Of a stretch of 64,000 nt of DNA, positions 8,123-19,348 are shown piece by piece (position 1 is the stretch's first letter; every line of letters starts with the position of its first letter). The notes under the pieces are model-generated. The model was not told the DNA's origin. It made no database searches and saw nothing but the letters and a program-made list of their open reading frames with translations. The stretch is from contig NZ_JASKMS010000005.1 of NCBI RefSeq assembly GCF_030124145.1, positions 124,001 through 188,000 of the forward strand, written 5' to 3'. Source of the DNA: Streptomyces sp. 378. Its GTDB lineage: Bacteria > Actinomycetota > Actinomycetes > Streptomycetales > Streptomycetaceae. A program made the translations under genes and the position numbers.

Positions 8123-9307
8123 GTGGCTGGTCGAAGGTCGGGATCCGGGGTGGCGGCGCTCGTCCTGCTGCTCGTGGCCCTGGTCGGGTGCGGCGGGCGG
8201 CCCGTCGCCGACCGTGCCACGGCCGAGGTCCAGCGGCTCCTGGACCGGCGGGCCGCCGCGGTCCTCGACCGCGACGAGCGGGCCTACGACCAAACGGGCC
8301 GGGGCACCGACTTCGCCCGGCTGCGCGCGGTGCCCGTGGCCGCCTGGTCGTACCGCGTCACCGGGCTGCGCCGCAGCGGTGACACGGCCACCGCCGAAGC
8401 CGAGCTGCGCTACCGCGTCGCCGGGTACGACCCGGCGCCGGTGACCGCCGGGCGCACCCTGCGGCTGAACCGTGACGCGGACGGGCAGTGGTCCGTCGAC
8501 ACCGACCGGCCCGCGAAGAAGGCCGCGCAGCAGCTCTGGGACCAGGGGACGGTGCAGCAAGTCCGGGGACGGCACAGCCTCGTCCTGGGCGTCGGGCAGT
8601 CCGGACGGTCGCTGCGCGACTTCGCGGACCTGGCCGACCGCGCGGTGCCCGCCGTGTCGGACGCGTGGGGCACGGACTGGAGCAGACGGGTCGTCGTGCT
8701 CGTGCCGAAGTCACTGGAGGGGATGGCGGGGCTGCTCGGCTCGCCCGCCTCCTCCTACCGCGGGATCGCGGCGGTCACCACCGGCGAGACGGGCGCGCGG
8801 CGACAGGCACCGGCGGACCGGGTCATCGTCAACCCGGACGCGTTCGCGCTCCTCGGCGGGCCGGGTGAGCAGGTCGTCATCACCCATGAGACCACCCACG
8901 TCGCCACCCGTGCCCGTACCACCGCCGCCACACCCCTGTGGCTGTCCGAGGGGTACGCCGACTGGGTCGGCTACCGCGCCGCCGGTCGCACCCCCGCCGA
9001 AGCCGCGCCCGAACTGTCCCGGGCGGTGACCGAGGGCCGGATCCCCGCCGCGCTGCCGGACGACGAGGACTTCGGTTTCACCGGCGACGCCGGCCGTCTG
9101 GCCCGCGCCTACGAGAGCGGCTGGACGGCGTGCCGGCTGATCGCCGACCGCTGGGGCGAGTCCCGGCTGCGCGCGTTCTACCGGGCCGTCGGGGCGCACG
9201 AGAAGCGGGCCGGGGCGGTGGAGGACGCCATGCGGGAGGTACTGGGGACGACACCGCAGGCCTTCACGACTCAGTGGCGGGAGTCCCTGCGGGAGCAGCT
9301 GGGCTGA
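8123..9307 (+). CDS. Lipoprotein with HEXXH metallopeptidase-like domain
   Basis: The 394-residue protein starts with a lipoprotein signal; the lipobox LVGC puts the lipidated cysteine at C23. The C-terminal half holds HETTH (H255, E256, H259) followed by LWLSEGYADWVGY, resembling the peptidase MA / gluzincin layout in which the downstream GYADW glutamate is the third zinc ligand. The central region resembles an NTF2/SnoaL-like or unassigned domain. It is probably a zinc peptidase at the outer membrane face, with unknown substrate. It begins 33 bases after the NlpC gene and may be co-transcribed with it. Confidence 0.8.
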   Translation: MAGRRSGSGVAALVLLLVALVGCGGRPVADRATAEVQRLLDRRAAAVLDRDERAYDQTGRGTDFARLRAVPVAAWSYRVTGLRRSGDTATAEAELRYRVAGYDPAPVTAGRTLRLNRDADGQWSVDTDRPAKKAAQQLWDQGTVQQVRGRHSLVLGVGQSGRSLRDFADLADRAVPAVSDAWGTDWSRRVVVLVPKSLEGMAGLLGSPASSYRGIAAVTTGETGARRQAPADRVIVNPDAFALLGGPGEQVVITHETTHVATRARTTAATPLWLSEGYADWVGYRAAGRTPAEAAPELSRAVTEGRIPAALPDDEDFGFTGDAGRLARAYESGWTACRLIADRWGESRLRAFYRAVGAHEKRAGAVEDAMREVLGTTPQAFTTQWRESLREQLG

Positions 9308-9560
9308 CCTGAGCCGGACCGTCCGTGGTCTCACACGGGCCGGTCACGGGCGGTGGGCGATCGGTCGGCGGGCCGTGCTTCCCGCCGGTGCTCCCGGGCG
9401 CACCGCGGCCGTTGCGCTGTCCGTCGCCGGTCCCTGGAGGGACGGCCGTCCGACTCGGACTCCTCACATGAACGGCCCGGCCGCCCCGGGGCTGCCCCGG
9501 GGCGCCGGCGACGGGTGGGCGGTGTCACCCGGCCGGATGGCTGCCGCGGTGGGTGCCGGC

Positions 9561-10835
9561 TCAGGGGGAGACGGGCGTCTCACCGGCGCGGGCGGGCCGC
9601 GGGGGCACGGGGGCGGGGGCAATGCCGGGGACCGTCGCCTTCCACAGGGCCCGGGCCGCGATCAGCGAGGCGGCCACCAGCAGACCGTTGCGCAGGAACA
9701 GCAGGGTCAGGCCGAGGCCGTCGCTGGCCACCACGCTGCCGAAGTAGAACGGGAACTCCAGCACCGTCACGAAGCTCGCCACCAGCACCAGGAGAACCGG
9801 CAGCCGCATCCGGCTCCCCGGGTGGTACAGGCACACCGCCGCCAGCCCGACCAGCCACACCATGTACTGCGGGCTGATCACCCGGCTGGTGGTGGTGAAC
9901 ATCAGCACCGCAACGAAGGCCGCGTCGGTGAGGGTGTGCTCCTCGAAGCGCCGGGCCAGCAGCCGCCACAGCACCAGCCAGCCGAAGGCCGCCCCGGTCA
10001 GGAACAGCGCGCCCGTGCTCACCTCGCTCACATACGGCCCGAGGAACTCGATGGAGCCGTAGTTCAGCTTCACCTCACCCTGCCAGCCGAAGTGCCGGGC
10101 GACATGGAAGACCAGCGCGCCCAGCGACTCCACCTCGGTGCCCCGGTCCCGCTGGAACGTCAGGAACGCGAACGCACCCGGCATGGCCAGGGCGAACACA
10201 CCCGTCACCGCGATGCCCGTCACCAGGGCCGCCCCCCAGGCGCTGCGGCGGCGGGCGGCCAGCAGCAGCATCGCGGGCCAGACCTTCAGCAGGGCACCGA
10301 AGGCGGCCAGGGCCCCCATCGCCCGCGGGTGCCGGGCGCCCGCGAGCAGCGCGGCCATCGCCACCGCCGTGACCATCACGTCGTAGCGGGCGTACACCGT
10401 CGGTCCGAGCAGCGGCACGCCGATCACCCACACCCACGCGCCGCGCAGCGAGCGGCCCGGGCGGCGTCCGGCCCAGGTCATCAAGGCCAGTACGGCCGCG
10501 TCGGTGACGCAGATCAGCACGAAGAACGCGGTCGCGTAGTCCAGGAAGGGCAGCAGGCCGGGGGAGAGGATCGCCAGCGCGGCGGCGGGCGGGTACTGCC
10601 AGGTGACGTCGTTCAGCGGGAACGTTCCGCTGCTCAGGACGCCGTACCAGCCCTGGTAGATCACGTGCACGTCGCTGGTCACGTCCGGGCCGGGGAAGAC
10701 GTACACCTTCAGGACGAACAGCAGCAGCAACAGCCTCGTGAGACACCAGACCACCGGCAGCCATGCCGGGGACCGCCTCAAGCCCGTCGTCTTCACGTGA
10801 TCCCGCCCGTTCGCCCGCCGTGTCGAGGGGGCCAT
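9561..10835 (-). CDS. GT87-type integral membrane glycosyltransferase (GT-C fold)
   Basis: The protein is about 424 residues with roughly nine to eleven hydrophobic segments. It carries an acidic loop near the first segment (VFPGPDVTSDVH) and the WQYPPA motif typical of polyprenyl-phosphate-sugar-dependent mannosyltransferases of family GT87. It sits divergent from pimB', which suggests phosphatidylinositol mannoside or lipomannan-like glycan extension outside the membrane. ATG 10835 is used here; a GTG at 10796 preceded by GGGCGGGA is an equally good start and would give 411 residues. Acceptor and linkage are not known. Confidence 0.82.
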   Translation of the reverse strand: MAPSTRRANGRDHVKTTGLRRSPAWLPVVWCLTRLLLLLFVLKVYVFPGPDVTSDVHVIYQGWYGVLSSGTFPLNDVTWQYPPAAALAILSPGLLPFLDYATAFFVLICVTDAAVLALMTWAGRRPGRSLRGAWVWVIGVPLLGPTVYARYDVMVTAVAMAALLAGARHPRAMGALAAFGALLKVWPAMLLLAARRRSAWGAALVTGIAVTGVFALAMPGAFAFLTFQRDRGTEVESLGALVFHVARHFGWQGEVKLNYGSIEFLGPYVSEVSTGALFLTGAAFGWLVLWRLLARRFEEHTLTDAAFVAVLMFTTTSRVISPQYMVWLVGLAAVCLYHPGSRMRLPVLLVLVASFVTVLEFPFYFGSVVASDGLGLTLLFLRNGLLVAASLIAARALWKATVPGIAPAPVPPRPARAGETPVSP

Positions 10836-10913
10836 GATGGGCCCGCCGTCTGTGAGCGTGCCATACGTGCCGCGGCGCGAAGCCGTGCGGGGCGGTTCGG
10901 TAGGGTCGGCGGC

Positions 10914-12056
10914 GTGCGCAAGACCCTGATCGTGACCAACGACTTCCCGCCCCGGCCCGGTGGCATCCAGGCGTTCCTGCACAACATGGCGCTGCGGCTG
11001 GACCCGCAGCACCTGGTCGTCTACGCCTCGACCTGGAAGCGGAGCCGGGAGGGCGTCGAGGCGACCCGCGCCTTCGACGCGGAGCAGCCGTTCACCGTCG
11101 TACGGGACCGCACGACCATGCTGCTGCCGACGCCGGGTGCCACCCGGCGGGCCGTCGGGCTGCTGCGGGAGCACGGCTGCACCTCGGTGTGGTTCGGGGC
11201 GGCGGCCCCGCTCGGTCTGATGGCCCCGGCGCTGCGCGGCGCGGGCGCCGAGCGCCTGGTCGCCACCACGCACGGCCACGAGGCGGGCTGGGCCCAGCTG
11301 CCCGCCGCCCGGCGGCTGCTGCGGCGGATCGGCGACGCCACCGACACGATCACCTACCTCGGCGAGTACACCCGCTCGCGCATCGCCCCGGCCCTGACGC
11401 CCGAGGCCGCCGCGCGCATGGCGTGGCTGCCGCCCGGTGTCGACGAGAAGACCTTCCACCCCGCGTCGGGCGGTGACGAGGTGCGGGCCCGGCTGGGGCT
11501 GACGGACCGGCCGGTGGTGGTCTGCGTCTCCCGGCTGGTGCGGCGCAAGGGGCAGGACACCCTGATCCGGGCCATGCCCCGCATTCTCGCCGCCGAGCCC
11601 GACACCGTCCTGCTGATCGTCGGCGGCGGCCCCTACGAGAGCGACCTGCGGCGGCTCGCGCGCGAGACCGGGGTCTCCCCGGCCGTGCGCTTCACCGGCG
11701 CCGTGCCCTGGTCCGAGCTGCCCGCCCACTACGGCGCCGGTGACGTCTTCGCGATGCCCTGCCGCACGCGGCGCGGCGGCCTCGACGTCGAGGGCCTCGG
11801 CATCGTCTACCTGGAGGCGTCCGCGACGGGCCTCCCGGTCGTCGCCGGCGACTCGGGCGGCGCGCCGGACGCGGTCCTCGACGGCGAGACCGGCTGGGTG
11901 GTGAGAGGCGGCTCTCCGGAGGAGGCCGCCGACCGCATCACCGCCCTCCTGGGCGACGCCGAGCTGCGCCGCAGGATGGGCGAGCGGGGCAGGGAATGGG
12001 TCGAGGAGAAGTGGCGCTGGGACCTGCTCGCGGAGCAGCTGAGGGGCTTGCTGTAG
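10914..12056 (+). CDS. pimB': GT4 glycosyltransferase, PimB'-like
   Basis: At 380 residues, it has the GT-B fold. The N-terminus reads TLIVTNDFPPRPGGIQAF, the classic acceptor-domain start of PimB/PimB'. The donor domain shows the EX7E motif with E293 and E301 (VEGLGIVYLE). PimB' adds the second mannose from GDP-mannose to phosphatidylinositol monomannoside on the cytoplasmic face. Genomic support comes from the fadD15-like gene nearby, the arrangement seen in mycobacteria. The GTG at 10914 begins right at the conserved N-terminus. A 21-bp tandem repeat begins 42 bases after the stop. Confidence 0.88.
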   Translation: MRKTLIVTNDFPPRPGGIQAFLHNMALRLDPQHLVVYASTWKRSREGVEATRAFDAEQPFTVVRDRTTMLLPTPGATRRAVGLLREHGCTSVWFGAAAPLGLMAPALRGAGAERLVATTHGHEAGWAQLPAARRLLRRIGDATDTITYLGEYTRSRIAPALTPEAAARMAWLPPGVDEKTFHPASGGDEVRARLGLTDRPVVVCVSRLVRRKGQDTLIRAMPRILAAEPDTVLLIVGGGPYESDLRRLARETGVSPAVRFTGAVPWSELPAHYGAGDVFAMPCRTRRGGLDVEGLGIVYLEASATGLPVVAGDSGGAPDAVLDGETGWVVRGGSPEEAADRITALLGDAELRRRMGERGREWVEEKWRWDLLAEQLRGLL

Positions 12057-12097
12057 GTGCCCTCAGCGGCGCGGGGAACTGCGCGACCGGCCACAGC

Positions 12098-13872
<1,775 letters not shown>

Positions 13873-13884
13873 ACGACCCGTGGG

Positions 13885-15681
13885 TCACTTCGCGTAGATC
13901 GCCTCGATCTCGTGCGCGTAGTCCTTCGCCACCACGTTCCGCTTCAGCTTCAGCGAGGGCGTCAGGTGGCCCGACTCCTCCGTGAACTGGGAGGACAGAA
14001 TGCGGAACTTCCGCACCGATTCCGCCTTCGACACCGCGGTGTTGCCGTCGTCGACCGCCGCCTGGACCGCGGCCAGCAGGTCCGGATCCTGGCACAGCGA
14101 CGCCGCGGTGGAACCCTCCGGCTTGCCGTGGTCGGCGCACCAACGGCCCAGGAACTCCTCGTCGATGGTGACCAGCGCGGCCACGAACGGCCGCCCGTCG
14201 CCCACCACCATGCACTCCGCGACCAGCGCGTGCGCCCGGATGCGGTCCTCGATCACGGCCGGGGCGACGTTCTTGCCGCCCGCGGTGACGATGATCTCCT
14301 TCTTGCGGCCGGTGATCCTGAGGTAGCCGTCCTCGTCGAGCGTGCCGATGTCGCCGGTGTGGAACCAGCCGTCGGCCAGCGCCTCCGCGGTCGCGCCGGG
14401 GTTGTTCCAGTACTCCTTGAAGATGTGCTCGCCGTGCAGCAGCACCTCGCCGTCGTCGGCGATCCGGATCACCGAACCGGGCAGCGGCTGGCCGACGGTG
14501 CCGATCTTCTGACGGTCCCAGGGGTTGAACGCGGTGGGGGCGCAGGACTCGGTCAGGCCGTAGCCCTCCAGGACCGTGAAGCCGATGCCGCGGAAGAAGT
14601 GACCCAGCCGCTCGCCCAGCGGGGCGCCCCCGGAGATCGCGTACTCGCCGCGACCGCCGAGGACCGCGCGCAGCTTGCTGTAGACGAGCTTGTCGAAGGT
14701 CTTGTGCTTGATCCTCAGGCCGAGCGACGGGCCCGAGGGGGTGTCCAGGGCCTTGCTGTACGCGATCGCCGTGTCGGCGGCCTTGTCGAAGATCTTGCCC
14801 TTGCCGTCGGCCTGCGCCTTGGCGCGCGCCGAGTTGTAGACCTTCTCGAAGACCCGCGGCACCCCGAGGATCAGCGTCGGGCGGAACGCGGCCAGCTCGT
14901 CGGTGAGGTCCTTGATGTCCGCGACGCAGCCCAGCTTGATCGGCGCCATCATCGGGGCGATCTGCACCAGCCGGCCGAAGACGTGCGCCAGCGGCAGGAA
15001 GAGCAGGACCGAGCACTCGCCGGTACGGAACAGGGGGCGCAGGCGCTCCACGACGTTCCCGCAGTCCGCGAAGAAGTTGCGGTGGGTGAGGACACAGCCC
15101 TTGGGGCGGCCCGTGGTGCCGGAGGTGTAGACGATGGTCGCCGGGTCGTCGGCCTTGGCGATCGAGCTGCGCTCCTCGACCGTCTCGTCCGTGACGTCCT
15201 GGCCGAGCCGTCCCAGCTCGTCGAGGCCGCCGCCCTCGATCTGCCACACGTGTTTCAGTTCCGGCAGCCGGTCGCGCACCGACTCGACGGCGGCCGTGTG
15301 GGCGTCCGACTCCACGACACAGGCCGTCGCGCCCGAGTCGCCGAGAATCCACTGCACCTGCTCCGGCGAACTGGTCTCGTACACCGGCACGGTCACCGCG
15401 CCCGCGCTCCAGATCGCGAAGTCCAGCAGCGTCCACTCGTAGCGGGTGCGGGACATCAGGCCCACCCGGTCACCCGGCTGGACCCCGGCGGCGATCAGCC
15501 CCTTGGCCGCCGTGTGCACCTCGGCGAGGAAGGTGGTGGCCGTGACGTCCTGCCAGCTGCCACCGATCTTGCGGGCGATGACGGCGACGTCCGGGTGCTG
15601 CGAGGCGTTTCTGCGGACGATGTCGGTCAGATTCCCGTCCGCAGGGACCTCGTACAAAGCCGGAAGGCTGAACTCGCGCAA
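13885..15681 (-). CDS. Long-chain acyl-CoA synthetase, FadD15-like
   Basis: The 598-residue AMP-forming ligase activates fatty acids with ATP and CoA. The phosphate loop YTSGTTGRPKG lies near residue 185, GYGLTESCAPT near 375, and the hinge ITGRKKEI near 458. The start must be the TTG at 15681: an in-frame TGA lies 15 bases upstream, and GAGGAG sits eight bases before it. Its neighbour on the map, pimB', suggests a role in envelope lipids rather than degradation. The stop is only 12 bases from the end of choA, with no terminator between the convergent genes. Confidence 0.93.
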   Translation of the reverse strand: MREFSLPALYEVPADGNLTDIVRRNASQHPDVAVIARKIGGSWQDVTATTFLAEVHTAAKGLIAAGVQPGDRVGLMSRTRYEWTLLDFAIWSAGAVTVPVYETSSPEQVQWILGDSGATACVVESDAHTAAVESVRDRLPELKHVWQIEGGGLDELGRLGQDVTDETVEERSSIAKADDPATIVYTSGTTGRPKGCVLTHRNFFADCGNVVERLRPLFRTGECSVLLFLPLAHVFGRLVQIAPMMAPIKLGCVADIKDLTDELAAFRPTLILGVPRVFEKVYNSARAKAQADGKGKIFDKAADTAIAYSKALDTPSGPSLGLRIKHKTFDKLVYSKLRAVLGGRGEYAISGGAPLGERLGHFFRGIGFTVLEGYGLTESCAPTAFNPWDRQKIGTVGQPLPGSVIRIADDGEVLLHGEHIFKEYWNNPGATAEALADGWFHTGDIGTLDEDGYLRITGRKKEIIVTAGGKNVAPAVIEDRIRAHALVAECMVVGDGRPFVAALVTIDEEFLGRWCADHGKPEGSTAASLCQDPDLLAAVQAAVDDGNTAVSKAESVRKFRILSSQFTEESGHLTPSLKLKRNVVAKDYAHEIEAIYAK

Positions 15682-15977
15682 GACTGCTGCTCCTCATAGG
15701 GCGCCGGCGCCACGACGTTGTGTGCTGCGACGGTGCGGTCCAAGGCTCGGGGAGGTGCTCAGGCATTCACTTGTTGAAATGCAGAGCACGACTGGACTGC
15801 CCGGACGTTACCCGCCGGTATGGCTTCTCCGACAGGGGGTCCCGTCGAGATGTTCGCTGCGTCACACAGTGGGGTATTCCTTCGCGCACAGTAGTCCACG
15901 GGCTAACTGACTGGCCAGTAACCGCAGGTAGGACCGCCACTGTTCACGTGTGCCGCACACGCTTACGCTTGATCGTC

Positions 15978-16775
15978 ATGGCATCCACACCAGCCGGAAA
16001 GCACCGCACGCGCGTGCACGTGGTCAGCGACGTGCACGGCAACGCCCGCGACCTGGCCAGGGCCGGCGAGGGTGCCGACGCCCTGGTGTGCCTGGGCGAC
16101 CTCGTCCTCTTCCTCGACTACGCCGACCACTCCCGCGGCATCTTCCCCGACCTGTTCGGCGTGGAGAACGCCGACCGCATCGTCGCGCTGCGCACCGCCC
16201 GCCGCTTCGAGGAGGCCCGGGTGCTCGGGGCCCGGCTGTGGGCCGGCCTCCAGGAGAACCGCGCCGCGGTGATCGAGGAGGCGGTGCGCAAGCAGTACGC
16301 CGAGCTGTTCGCCGCCTTCCCCTCTCCTACGTACGCCACCTACGGCAACGTCGACATGCCGCCGCTGTGGCGGGAGTACGCGGGCCCCGGCACGACCGTC
16401 CTGGACGGCGAGCGCGTCGAGATCGGCGGCCGGGTTTTCGGCTTCGTCGGCGGCGGCCTGCGCACCCCGATGCGGACGCCCTACGAGATCAGCGACGAGG
16501 AGTACGCGGCGAAGATCGAGGCCGTCGGCGAGGTCGACGTGCTCTGCACGCACATCCCGCCCGAGGTCCCCGAGCTGGTCTACGACACCGTCGCCCGCCG
16601 CTTCGAGCGCGGCAGCCGCGCCCTGCTGGACGCCATCCGTCGCACCCGCCCCCGCTACTCACTCTTCGGGCACGTGCACCAGCCGCTGGTGAAGAGGATG
16701 CGGATCGGGGCGACCGAGTGTGTGAACGTGGGGCACTTCGCGTCGACCGGAACGCCCTGGGCGCTGGAGTGGTGA
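15978..16775 (+). CDS. Metallophosphoesterase
   Basis: The 265-residue protein has the calcineurin-like metal-binding series: DVHGN (D18, H20), GDLV near residue 38, GNVD, and the C-terminal GHVH. All ligand blocks are intact, so it should be an active two-metal phosphoesterase; its substrate cannot be told. The ATG follows the unclear TTACGCTTGATCGTC, so it may have a very short leader. The 296 bases between it and fadD hold a short palindrome ACTGGCCAGT (15910-15919), perhaps an operator for either gene. Confidence 0.88.
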   Translation: MASTPAGKHRTRVHVVSDVHGNARDLARAGEGADALVCLGDLVLFLDYADHSRGIFPDLFGVENADRIVALRTARRFEEARVLGARLWAGLQENRAAVIEEAVRKQYAELFAAFPSPTYATYGNVDMPPLWREYAGPGTTVLDGERVEIGGRVFGFVGGGLRTPMRTPYEISDEEYAAKIEAVGEVDVLCTHIPPEVPELVYDTVARRFERGSRALLDAIRRTRPRYSLFGHVHQPLVKRMRIGATECVNVGHFASTGTPWALEW

Positions 16776-16884
16776 GGGCGCCCCAGGTCGGATGAGATCG
16801 GCGGGGCCCGTGCGCGGTAGCCTTCACGCTGCACTCACGTGCGCACGACCTCATACTCGGCCCGTATCCGGAGGAGCCACGGCG

Positions 16885-17325
16885 ATGGCGGAACACACCA
16901 GCTCGAGCATCACGATCGAGGCGGCCCCGGCCGACGTCATGGCGGTCATCGCCGATTTCGCCCGCTACCCGGACTGGACGGGCGAGGTGAAGGAGGCCGA
17001 GGTCCTGAAGACCGACGCCGAGGGCCGCGCCGAGCAGGTCCGCCTCGTCATGGACGCGGGCGCGATCAAGGACGACCAGGTCCTCGGCTACACCTGGACG
17101 AGCGAGAACGAGGTGTCCTGGACCCTGGTGAAGTCCCAGATGCTCCGGTCCCTCGACGGCTCGTACATCCTCAAGCCGTCCGGCGCGGGCGGCACCGAGG
17201 TCACCTACCTGCTGACCGTGGACGTCAAGATCCCCATGCTCGGCATGATCAAGCGCAAGGCGGAGAAGGTCATCATCGACCGGGCGCTGGCCGGCCTGAA
17301 GAAGAGGGTCGAAGCGGGTAAGTAG
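16885..17325 (+). CDS. SRPBCC family protein
   Basis: This 146-residue protein belongs to the START/polyketide-cyclase-like SRPBCC superfamily, which binds hydrophobic ligands in a helix-grip fold. The pattern ITIEAAPADVMAVIADFARY at the N-terminus and a long C-terminal amphipathic helix are typical. A strong GGAGGAG precedes the ATG. A homologous gene lies next to an ArsA-like ATPase in mycobacteria, as here, suggesting that the two act together, perhaps in lipid or envelope handling. The ligand is unknown. Confidence 0.88.
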   Translation: MAEHTSSSITIEAAPADVMAVIADFARYPDWTGEVKEAEVLKTDAEGRAEQVRLVMDAGAIKDDQVLGYTWTSENEVSWTLVKSQMLRSLDGSYILKPSGAGGTEVTYLLTVDVKIPMLGMIKRKAEKVIIDRALAGLKKRVEAGK

Positions 17326-17397
17326 CCCCGGCCGCACACCCGGACGGCCCCGTCGGCGACACCGGGCGCCCGGCCGACGCCCGGTACCGTCACACCC

Positions 17398-18585
17398 ATG
17401 CGCACCATCCTGATCACCGGGCCCGGCGGCAGCGGCCGTACCACCCTCGCGGCCGCGACCGCCCTGGCCGCGGCGGCCGAGGGCACCAGCACTCTCGTCC
17501 TCGGCACCGATCGCACGGACACGCTCGGTGCCGCCCTGGGGGTGACGACCGGCCCGGCCCCGGTGGAGGCGGCTCCCCACCTCACCGCCTGGCGCCCCGA
17601 CGCCGCCCAGGACTTCCGCAGGGACCTCACCGCCCTCCAGGACCGCGCCTCCTCCGCCTTGGACCTCCTCGGCGCCTCCTGCCTCGACCCCGAGGAGCTC
17701 ACGCCCCTGCCCGGCGCCGAGGAACTCGCCCTGCTGCGCGCCCTGCGCGACGCCGCGCTCTCGGAGACGTACGGCACCCTCGTCGTCGACCTCCCGCCGG
17801 CCCCGCAGGCCCTCGCCCTGCTCGCCCTGCCCGAGGAACTCCGCCGCTACCTGCGCCGCCTGCTCCCGCCGGAACGGCAGGCCGCCCGCGCCCTGCGCCC
17901 CGTCCTCGGCCGTCTCGCCGGCGTGCCCATGCCCGCCGAGTGGCTCTACGACGCGGCAGCACGCTGGGACCTGGAACTGGCCGCCGTCGAGGCGGTCGTC
18001 GCCGACCGCGACACCGTCGTACGGCTGGTCGCCGAGCCCGGACCGGCGGGCGCCGACGCGCTGCGCACCGCCGGCCTCGGTCTCGCCCTGCGCGGCCTGC
18101 GCACCGACGTCGTGGTCGCCAACCGCGTCCTGCCCGAGGCCTCCCCGGACGCCTGGCTCGCCGGCCCGGTCGCCCAGCAGCGCAAGACATTGGAGGAGTG
18201 GCGGGAGTCCTACGACGTCCGCACCGTGGCCCACCTCGGACGCGACCCGCGCGGCACCGACGACCTCACCGCCCTCGCCGTGCCCGGTGCCCTCGCCGTG
18301 CCCGGCGCAGAGCAGGCGGCCACCAAGGCCGACTGGCCGGTGACCGACCGGCTCGGCGAGGAGGGCGTGCTGGTCTGGCGGATCCCGCTGCCCGGCGCCA
18401 TACGCGAGGAACTGGACCTCGTCCGGCGCGGCGACGAACTCCTCGTCACGGCGGGACCGTTCCGGCGGATCGTCTCGCTGCCCTCCGCGCTGCGCCGCTG
18501 CACCGTCGACGGGGCCGCCCTGCGCGACGGCGAGCTGCGCATCCGCTTCACGCCCGACCCGAAGCAGTGGCCGCAGGGCCGGTGA
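17398..18585 (+). CDS. ArsA/anion-transporting-ATPase-like protein with altered P-loop
   Basis: The 395-residue protein has the overall layout of ArsA-type ATPases, with an N-terminal P-loop GPGGSGRTT (residues 8-16) and a second conserved acidic segment LVVDLPPAPQAL near 125. The P-loop lysine (GKT) is replaced by arginine (GRT), which may weaken ATP hydrolysis. The C-terminus has a beta-rich domain (VWRIPLPGAIREEL) often found in actinobacterial homologues. It is not part of an arsenic operon. The neighbouring SRPBCC gene is a conserved partner by position. Confidence 0.82.
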   Translation: MRTILITGPGGSGRTTLAAATALAAAAEGTSTLVLGTDRTDTLGAALGVTTGPAPVEAAPHLTAWRPDAAQDFRRDLTALQDRASSALDLLGASCLDPEELTPLPGAEELALLRALRDAALSETYGTLVVDLPPAPQALALLALPEELRRYLRRLLPPERQAARALRPVLGRLAGVPMPAEWLYDAAARWDLELAAVEAVVADRDTVVRLVAEPGPAGADALRTAGLGLALRGLRTDVVVANRVLPEASPDAWLAGPVAQQRKTLEEWRESYDVRTVAHLGRDPRGTDDLTALAVPGALAVPGAEQAATKADWPVTDRLGEEGVLVWRIPLPGAIREELDLVRRGDELLVTAGPFRRIVSLPSALRRCTVDGAALRDGELRIRFTPDPKQWPQGR

Positions 18586-18708
18586 CCCGGCGGGGCGGCC
18601 CGGGCGAACCCCAGCGGGAACCGGGCAGAGACAGCTCCGCCCGGCCCGTGAACCGGTCGCGCCCGTTCGGGTAACGTCGTAGGGACGAACCGTAGGCAGG
18701 AGTCCGTC

Positions 18709-19209
18709 ATGAGCGAAGAGCTCCCCCCGTCCGACGCCGCCCGCGACGAGGCCGCGGACGAGACGCGGGCGACCGACGCCGACGCCTGGGCGACCGCGTG
18801 CGCCGAGGACCTCCAGGCGGAGAAGGCCCGCCGCCGTACCCAGTACGGCACGCCTCCCGGCTCCGCGGCCGAGGAGCTGAAGAAGCTCGTCGACGCCGTC
18901 GCGGAGAAACTGTCGGGTGTCCGGTCCCCGCTGCTCGGCGCGGTCGCGGGGCCCGCCGCCGAGCAGGTCGTCCGGCAGGTCGTCCAGCAGGCCAAGGACG
19001 CCGTGGAACCCGTCATCGAGCGCAATCCGGACGTCTTCGACCACCTCGCGGCGGCCGGGAACGAGCTGCTCGCCGCCTACCGCTCCGCCGTCCAGGCCCA
19101 GGAGCGGCGCTGGACCGGCCGGGAGGACCAGGACGACCCCCGCGACCAGGGCGGACGCCGGGACGGTGGCGACGACGCCGGTCCCGGGCAGCGCATCGAC
19201 CTGGACTGA
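18709..19209 (+). CDS. DUF5304 protein upstream of glucokinase
   Basis: The 166-residue protein is acidic and lacks membrane segments. Its centre is Ala-rich and helical (PAAEQVVRQVVQQAKDAVEP), and both ends look disordered. By position it corresponds to SCO2127 of S. coelicolor, which has been linked to glucokinase-dependent carbon catabolite repression and sensitivity to 2-deoxyglucose; that link is remembered, not shown here. The ATG follows AGGCAGGAG. It is 139 bases ahead of glk and could share its transcript. Confidence 0.75.
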   Translation: MSEELPPSDAARDEAADETRATDADAWATACAEDLQAEKARRRTQYGTPPGSAAEELKKLVDAVAEKLSGVRSPLLGAVAGPAAEQVVRQVVQQAKDAVEPVIERNPDVFDHLAAAGNELLAAYRSAVQAQERRWTGREDQDDPRDQGGRRDGGDDAGPGQRIDLD

Positions 19210-19348
19210 GGGGTCCTTTCACCATGAGCCCGCGGCCCCGGCCGCGGAGCGGCCCTCCGGGGTGCCCAGCGTGCGGACGACGGCGAACCCGACGGGGGGC
19301 CTCGGGTACCGTTGGCCGTAGCGGGGCTCGACCGAAACTGAGGGATTC

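Noticed and set aside
9375-10913. Extended N-terminus for the pimB' gene
   Set aside because: The open frame continues upstream but is antisense to the GT87 gene and His/Gln/Arg-rich; PimB' proteins begin at the TLIVTNDF block.
15900-15925. ACTGGCCAGT as a defined fatty-acid regulator site
   Set aside because: The palindrome is real, but it is only 10 bp, matches no operator I can name with confidence, and no regulator gene is adjacent.
16489-19044. 851-codon open frame on the minus strand
   Set aside because: It runs opposite to the SRPBCC, ArsA-like and DUF5304 genes, has a low-complexity Gly/Arg composition, and no ribosome site or known domain.
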